DNA of 33,671 bases from Candidatus Kuenenia stuttgartensis (GTDB lineage Bacteria > Planctomycetota > Planctomycetia > Pirellulales > UBA1268): the NCBI GenBank assembly GCA_945870505.1, contig CAMBSN010000027.1:1-33671 (forward strand). Reading direction: 5' to 3'. The notes beneath the pieces are model-generated. The model saw only the letters and a list, made by a program, of their open reading frames with translations, was not told where the DNA came from and made no database searches. The position numbers and the translations under genes are program-made. Below are positions 30,133 to 33,671 of this stretch, piece after piece. Within the stretch, counting starts at the first letter, position 1, and each line of letters starts with the position of its first letter.

Positions 30133-31745
30133 CACACGGTGCAGCTGCGGCTGAACTTCAGCTGCTCGACCGTAGAGGGGACGATCACGCAGTCGTGATG
30201 GCCGCCGAAGTTCGGCATGTAGCCCACCTGCTCGAGCGTGTCCTGCCGAAACACGAAGGCCCCGGCCTCCATCCGCTGGAACCCGGAAAAGATCACGATC
30301 GCATACTTTCCGTCGTAGGTCGTGCAGGATGTCTGGGCATCGACGCCGATGTTGCGGAACTTCTTGATGATCTTCCAGGTCTTCGTGTCGACGACCACCA
30401 GATCAGACTTCATCGGCTTCGGCCGCAGGATGGTGACGAAGCATTTCGTGCCGTCGATGGAATAGTTGATGTGGAACGGAGATGGATATTCCCCCTTCCA
30501 TTCGGCATCCTTGATGAACGTGAACCGCTTCCACTGCCGCGGATCGGCGGCCGACGTGTCGAAGACCGCGATGTTGTTTGCCCGCAGATTGTTCATCATG
30601 CAGAGGTGGTTGCCGACGGGATTGAAGCCCGTTTCGTGGATCGGGTTGCCGACGGCGGGCAGATCCACCACCCAGGTATCGGGGCTGCTCGACACCTTCT
30701 CGAGCTTCCAGTTGTCTTGCATTCCCTCGTTGGCCTGCAGGAAGCAGAGGGGCTCGAAAGTCGTGCGGTCGACGACGAACCCGCCGCCGCACATCCGCAG
30801 CCCCATCAGCGAATAGCGGCCGCGCGGGTCGTGGAGGCAGAAGTCGAGGCCGGTGAGCCCGCGCGGATCGTTGCCCGGCACCTGGCCCCGCTCGACGCGG
30901 AGCTCGGCCATCGGTGCCATCTCGAAGTTGATCTTATTGCCGGTCGTGCCCTGCAGGTCGTAGCGGCCCAGGTCGAGACTCGGAGTCAGGCGGGTGAGGA
31001 TGATCCGCCCGCCCTTGGTCCACGTCTCGGCGAGGCCGGCGGCATTCGGCACCCAGTCGGCGCGGAAGGCGTTCAACACCTTCGTCTTCTCCTCCCCCCG
31101 GGCCCGGGTGAAGAATGCGACCACGTCCTTCTGGCCGTCGGCGCACGCGAAGCCGGTGCCATCCGGGAAGGCCACGGTGTGCACACCGAGGCCGATGCCA
31201 GTCGTCTCGGCGACGTCCTCGAGCAGCTCCATCTGGCCCGTCTTGCCGTCGTAGCCCACGCGATAGATGTGGTTGCCCTGACCCGCGGTGCCCAGCATCC
31301 CATTCTCGCGAATCCGCGTGTTGAGGCCGTACATCAGGACGTTGTCGCCCCCCTGCGTCGAGTTGATGAACTCGAACCCCTTGTACGGATCACCGGAGTC
31401 GGCGGGAAACGCAGCGACGTGGTGGGAGATCGGGCAGCTGTCGCCGTAGTTCCAATACGAGATCCAGGCGAGCGTCTTCTGCGTGGCGAGATCGACGACG
31501 TGCGTGCCGCCCCCAAGCTTCTGGGGCGTGAGCAGGATGTAGCGACTCAGCGATTCCTGGAGGCGTTCGGCCCGCGCGTCCTCCGCGAGGATGCCATCGG
31601 CCGGCAGGCTTGTCGCACCCGCCTCGGCCGTCCGTTCAGTCGTGAACGCCCGGTAGAGGCCCAGGGTGGTCGCACCAGCCAAACCAGCCGTGCCGTATTG
31701 AAAAAGCCGCCGCCGTCCCAACTTGGCAGTGAATGCACGGTTCAT
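30132..31745 (-). CDS. Tat-exported NosZ/thiocyanate-dehydrogenase-like copper propeller
   Basis: 537 residues with a Tat signal (RRRLFQYGTAGLAGATTLGL, 11-30). The rest reads as a seven-bladed propeller resembling the N-terminal domain of nitrous-oxide reductase. Histidines occur in the order of the seven CuZ ligands: the His108-His109 pair after GDSCPIS, His189 (GLGVHT), His305 (FCLHDPRGRY), His370 (NPIHETGFNPVGN), His425 (PSPFHINYSIDGTK) and His516-His517 in GGHHDCVIV, like the EPHDC end of NosZ. The protein stops there, so the CuA cupredoxin domain is absent, as in thiocyanate dehydrogenase. Expected: a periplasmic multicopper redox enzyme of unknown substrate. Its ATG overlaps the redoxin stop (ATGA). 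Confidence 0.75.
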   Translation of the reverse strand: MNRAFTAKLGRRRLFQYGTAGLAGATTLGLYRAFTTERTAEAGATSLPADGILAEDARAERLQESLSRYILLTPQKLGGGTHVVDLATQKTLAWISYWNYGDSCPISHHVAAFPADSGDPYKGFEFINSTQGGDNVLMYGLNTRIRENGMLGTAGQGNHIYRVGYDGKTGQMELLEDVAETTGIGLGVHTVAFPDGTGFACADGQKDVVAFFTRARGEEKTKVLNAFRADWVPNAAGLAETWTKGGRIILTRLTPSLDLGRYDLQGTTGNKINFEMAPMAELRVERGQVPGNDPRGLTGLDFCLHDPRGRYSLMGLRMCGGGFVVDRTTFEPLCFLQANEGMQDNWKLEKVSSSPDTWVVDLPAVGNPIHETGFNPVGNHLCMMNNLRANNIAVFDTSAADPRQWKRFTFIKDAEWKGEYPSPFHINYSIDGTKCFVTILRPKPMKSDLVVVDTKTWKIIKKFRNIGVDAQTSCTTYDGKYAIVIFSGFQRMEAGAFVFRQDTLEQVGYMPNFGGHHDCVIVPSTVEQLKFSRSCTV

Positions 31746-32443
31746 GGACTCGTTTCCGGAGAAGGATGCGACGCCGGGCTCACCGGGTCACCATACACTA
31801 ATGGACAACCTGCCGTCGCAGCGCCTGGAACGTCGTTAAGCAGTTCGTCGGGCAGCGTCGGCTCGACGCCGATGCGCTCTGCCAGGTCGCGAAAGCCCTG
31901 GCGCGAGACGCCCGACCACACCGTCTCGACCACGCCATCGGGCTCCACGAGCGCGAAGCAGCCCGCCTTGCGCACGCCCCATTCCTGCGCGAGCCGGCTG
32001 TCCAGCTGGGCGATGTATGGGATCGCCAGGCCGGTTGCCGCGACAAAGGCGTCGGCCTCCGCCACCGTGCCCTCGATGACCGCGGTGCAGGCGGCATGCG
32101 GCTGCAGGTGCGGCGCGAGGGCCGAAACCATTTCGGCGAATCCTTTGCTGCAGTCGCAGTCGGCCTTGAGAAAGATCACCATTCCGCAACGGCCGTCCGG
32201 CAGGAGTTCGTTGGCGAGCGCACGCGGTAGCCGCCGCACGACGTCGGCATTGAGGGCCGCCGTATCGCCCGCCGGCGCGGCGTGGATGCTTTGCCGCTTG
32301 GGCGCGGAATGCTCCATTATGGCTGGCCCCGGGCTGCCGGAGGATGCGGTTCGCACCGCGAGAACGACGGCCACGACCACGAGCGACGCAGCGCCTCCAG
32401 CTGCCACGACCAGGGGTGATTTCATGGCCCGTCGATCCGCCAT
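31742..32443 (-). CDS. Membrane-anchored thioredoxin-like protein with Cys-x-Cys motif
   Basis: About 233 residues from ATG 32443; a GTG at 32482 and an ATG at 32425 are alternatives, and none has a clear ribosome site. An N-terminal membrane anchor (LVVAAGGAASLVVVAVVLAV, about 11-30) precedes an extracytoplasmic thioredoxin/TlpA-like domain (about 85-205): MVIFLKADCDCSKGF with Cys96 and Cys98, then LAQEWGVRKAGCFALVEPDGVVETVWSG, the usual strand and loop of redoxins. The motif is CxC rather than CxxC. Its stop overlaps the next start (ATGA), so it is made together with the copper propeller. Likely role: reducing cysteines or handing copper to the enzyme, as SCO-type proteins do (inference). 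Confidence 0.8.
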   Translation of the reverse strand: MADRRAMKSPLVVAAGGAASLVVVAVVLAVRTASSGSPGPAIMEHSAPKRQSIHAAPAGDTAALNADVVRRLPRALANELLPDGRCGMVIFLKADCDCSKGFAEMVSALAPHLQPHAACTAVIEGTVAEADAFVAATGLAIPYIAQLDSRLAQEWGVRKAGCFALVEPDGVVETVWSGVSRQGFRDLAERIGVEPTLPDELLNDVPGAATAGCPLVYGDPVSPASHPSPETSP

Positions 32444-32568
32444 CACGAACGACCCAGGTGAACCGCAGGCACTCGATACCACCTGCTGGATAAAAGTAGA
32501 CTAAGCGTCAGCAGTCCAGTCTGCAATCAAGTCCTTTGGGAGCGAATCCTTCGGGGTCGATATCGACG

Positions 32569-33671
32569 ATGACACTTCGACGCATCATGGTCCTCGCGCT
32601 CTGCTTGGCGGCCGTGACCGTCGTCCCCACACCGACGCGGGCGGCCGAACCGGTGGAGGGCGATCGCCCTCCGCTCGTCGCGGTGGATTCGCTCGTTGTC
32701 GACGTGCTCTCCGACGACGTCAGCGATCCCTACGTTTCCAAGACGTCGTTCGCGACGTCGGAACTGGCCAACGTCGTCGCCGCCGGCGCCACGGTCGTCT
32801 CGGGCGAGACGCTGTGCATCGCCAACCTCGGCTACGGCCTGCGGCTCCGCACCCGGGTGGCCGACACCGAGCACGTGATGCTGTTCGATGTGGGCACGGA
32901 AGGGCACGCGTTTCTGCACAACTGCAGGGTGCTGGGGGTCGACCTGGCCGAGGTGGAGGCGATCGCAATCACCCACGGCCACTGGGACCACATGGGCGCT
33001 TTGCCGCAGGCGCTGCCGGTGATCGTCGGCAAACGCGGCCGGGGACGGGTTGCAGTGCACGTGAATCCCGACATGTTCGTCGAGCGTGGCCTCAGGTTGC
33101 CCGACGGCCAGATCGTTCCAGCCGAGAAAGTGATCTCCGCGGAGCGGATGGAGGCGGCGGGGGCGACGGTCGTCAGTTCGCGAGAGGCCCGCTCGGTGCT
33201 CGACGGGCATTTCCATTACAGCGGCGAGATTCCCCGTGTGACAGCGTTCGAGAAGGGGCGCACGGATCATCTCGTCAGGCCGGTGGGGAGAGACTGGCAG
33301 CCCGATCCACTGCTCATGGACGAGCGGATGGTGGTCGTACACGTCAAAGATCTTGGGCTGGTTGTGTTCAGCGCCTGTTCGCACGCGGGAATCGTCAACG
33401 TCTGCACCGAGGTGCGGCGGCTCTTTCCGGGCGTTCCGATTCATGCCGTCCTGGGCGGGCTTCATCTCGGCGGCGTGATGGAGCGAATCATCCCCGAGAC
33501 GGTCGCCGGTCTGCGGCCGTTCGACGTCGCGTTTCTGATTCCCGGCCACTGCACCGGCTGGCGGGCGGTCCATGCGCTGGCCACCGCCTACGGCGATCGC
33601 GTCAGCCAGTCTGCGGTTGGCACGTCGTACCGATTCTCTGCCCTCGCCGCCCCGACGCCGAACGACCGTCC
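32569..33671 (+). CDS. Exported MBL-fold metallohydrolase (COG1237-like), cut by the window edge
   Basis: The frame is open from ATG 32569 to the end of the window (367 codons, no stop). A Sec signal peptide starts it (MTLRRIMVLALCLAAVTVV, ending near TRAAEP). The metallo-beta-lactamase motif is ITHGHWDHMGAL (HxHxDH), and later segments VVFSACSHAGIVNV, VLGGLHLGG and IPGHCTGW match the branch annotated as 7,8-dihydropterin-6-yl-methyl-4-(beta-D-ribofuranosyl)aminobenzene-5'-phosphate synthase, but export makes that reaction unlikely here. It probably hydrolyses a periplasmic substrate with two metals. It is divergent from the copper-propeller operon with 125 bp between. The long minus-strand frame over it is a shadow. 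The start could also be the ATG at 32587. Confidence 0.85.
   Translation, partial: MTLRRIMVLALCLAAVTVVPTPTRAAEPVEGDRPPLVAVDSLVVDVLSDDVSDPYVSKTSFATSELANVVAAGATVVSGETLCIANLGYGLRLRTRVADTEHVMLFDVGTEGHAFLHNCRVLGVDLAEVEAIAITHGHWDHMGALPQALPVIVGKRGRGRVAVHVNPDMFVERGLRLPDGQIVPAEKVISAERMEAAGATVVSSREARSVLDGHFHYSGEIPRVTAFEKGRTDHLVRPVGRDWQPDPLLMDERMVVVHVKDLGLVVFSACSHAGIVNVCTEVRRLFPGVPIHAVLGGLHLGGVMERIIPETVAGLRPFDVAFLIPGHCTGWRAVHALATAYGDRVSQSAVGTSYRFSALAAPTPNDR

Noticed and set aside
30195-32504. 769-codon plus-strand frame
   Set aside because: Antisense to the copper propeller and redoxin genes, which have signal peptides and conserved motifs.
32527-33573. 348-codon minus-strand frame at the right edge
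   Set aside because: The plus strand here encodes an MBL-fold protein with signal peptide and HxHxDH motif that stays open to the window end; the minus frame is its shadow.
1-33671. CRISPR array, tRNA or rRNA genes, prophage or intact insertion sequence
   Set aside because: No regularly spaced repeats, tRNA cloverleaf, rRNA stretch, integrase or transposase was seen on either strand.

Overview
The window looks like the chromosome of a GC-rich planctomycete (Pirellulales-like). Evidence: several secreted DUF1080 and Gfo/Idh/MocA proteins with Sec or Tat signals, a NagB/PIG-L fusion, an ECF sigma factor, palindromic CACAGGTT-N3-AACCTGTG intergenic repeats, and a fragment carrying the LESRAMLAAD-type start of planctomycete surface proteins. 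No rRNA, tRNA, CRISPR array or intact insertion sequence is visible. Many long antisense reading frames are GC artefacts and were left out.

Layout. 1-202: short repeats. 203-2209 (minus): AraC regulator followed by a threonine aldolase. 2472-10446 (plus): catabolic operon divergent from the AraC gene: Tat-exported oxidoreductase, NagB/PIG-L fusion, cytoplasmic oxidoreductase, triple-DUF1080 secreted protein and an MFS symporter. This fits oxidation, cleavage and deacetylation/deamination of an amino-sugar glycoside. A 295-bp repeat-bearing gap interrupts it at 6867-7161. 10471-11082 (minus): ECF sigma factor. 11330-13737 (minus): sulfur pair, a membrane double-rhodanese and a persulfide-dioxygenase-like MBL/rhodanese fusion, behind a near-consensus promoter with a repeat-based operator candidate. 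13961-22196 (plus): complete recC-recB-recD with ATGA overlaps at both junctions.

22305-27478 looks eroded: a GH95/DUF5703-like glycoside hydrolase, an esterase pseudogene joined in frame behind its stop codon, an extended SDR protein, about 0.47 kb without a gene, and a truncated surface-protein start.

27479-32443 (minus) is the most unusual part. Four genes are joined by stop/start overlaps: a membrane-anchored thioredoxin-like protein with a Cys-x-Cys motif, a Tat-exported propeller whose histidines follow the order of the nitrous-oxide-reductase CuZ ligands but without a CuA domain, an FtsX/MacB-like permease, and an ABC ATPase with an extra membrane-anchored C-terminal domain. I read it as a copper-enzyme export/maturation system, possibly thiocyanate-dehydrogenase-like; the substrate is unknown. 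Divergent from it, an exported metallo-beta-lactamase-fold protein runs off the right edge.
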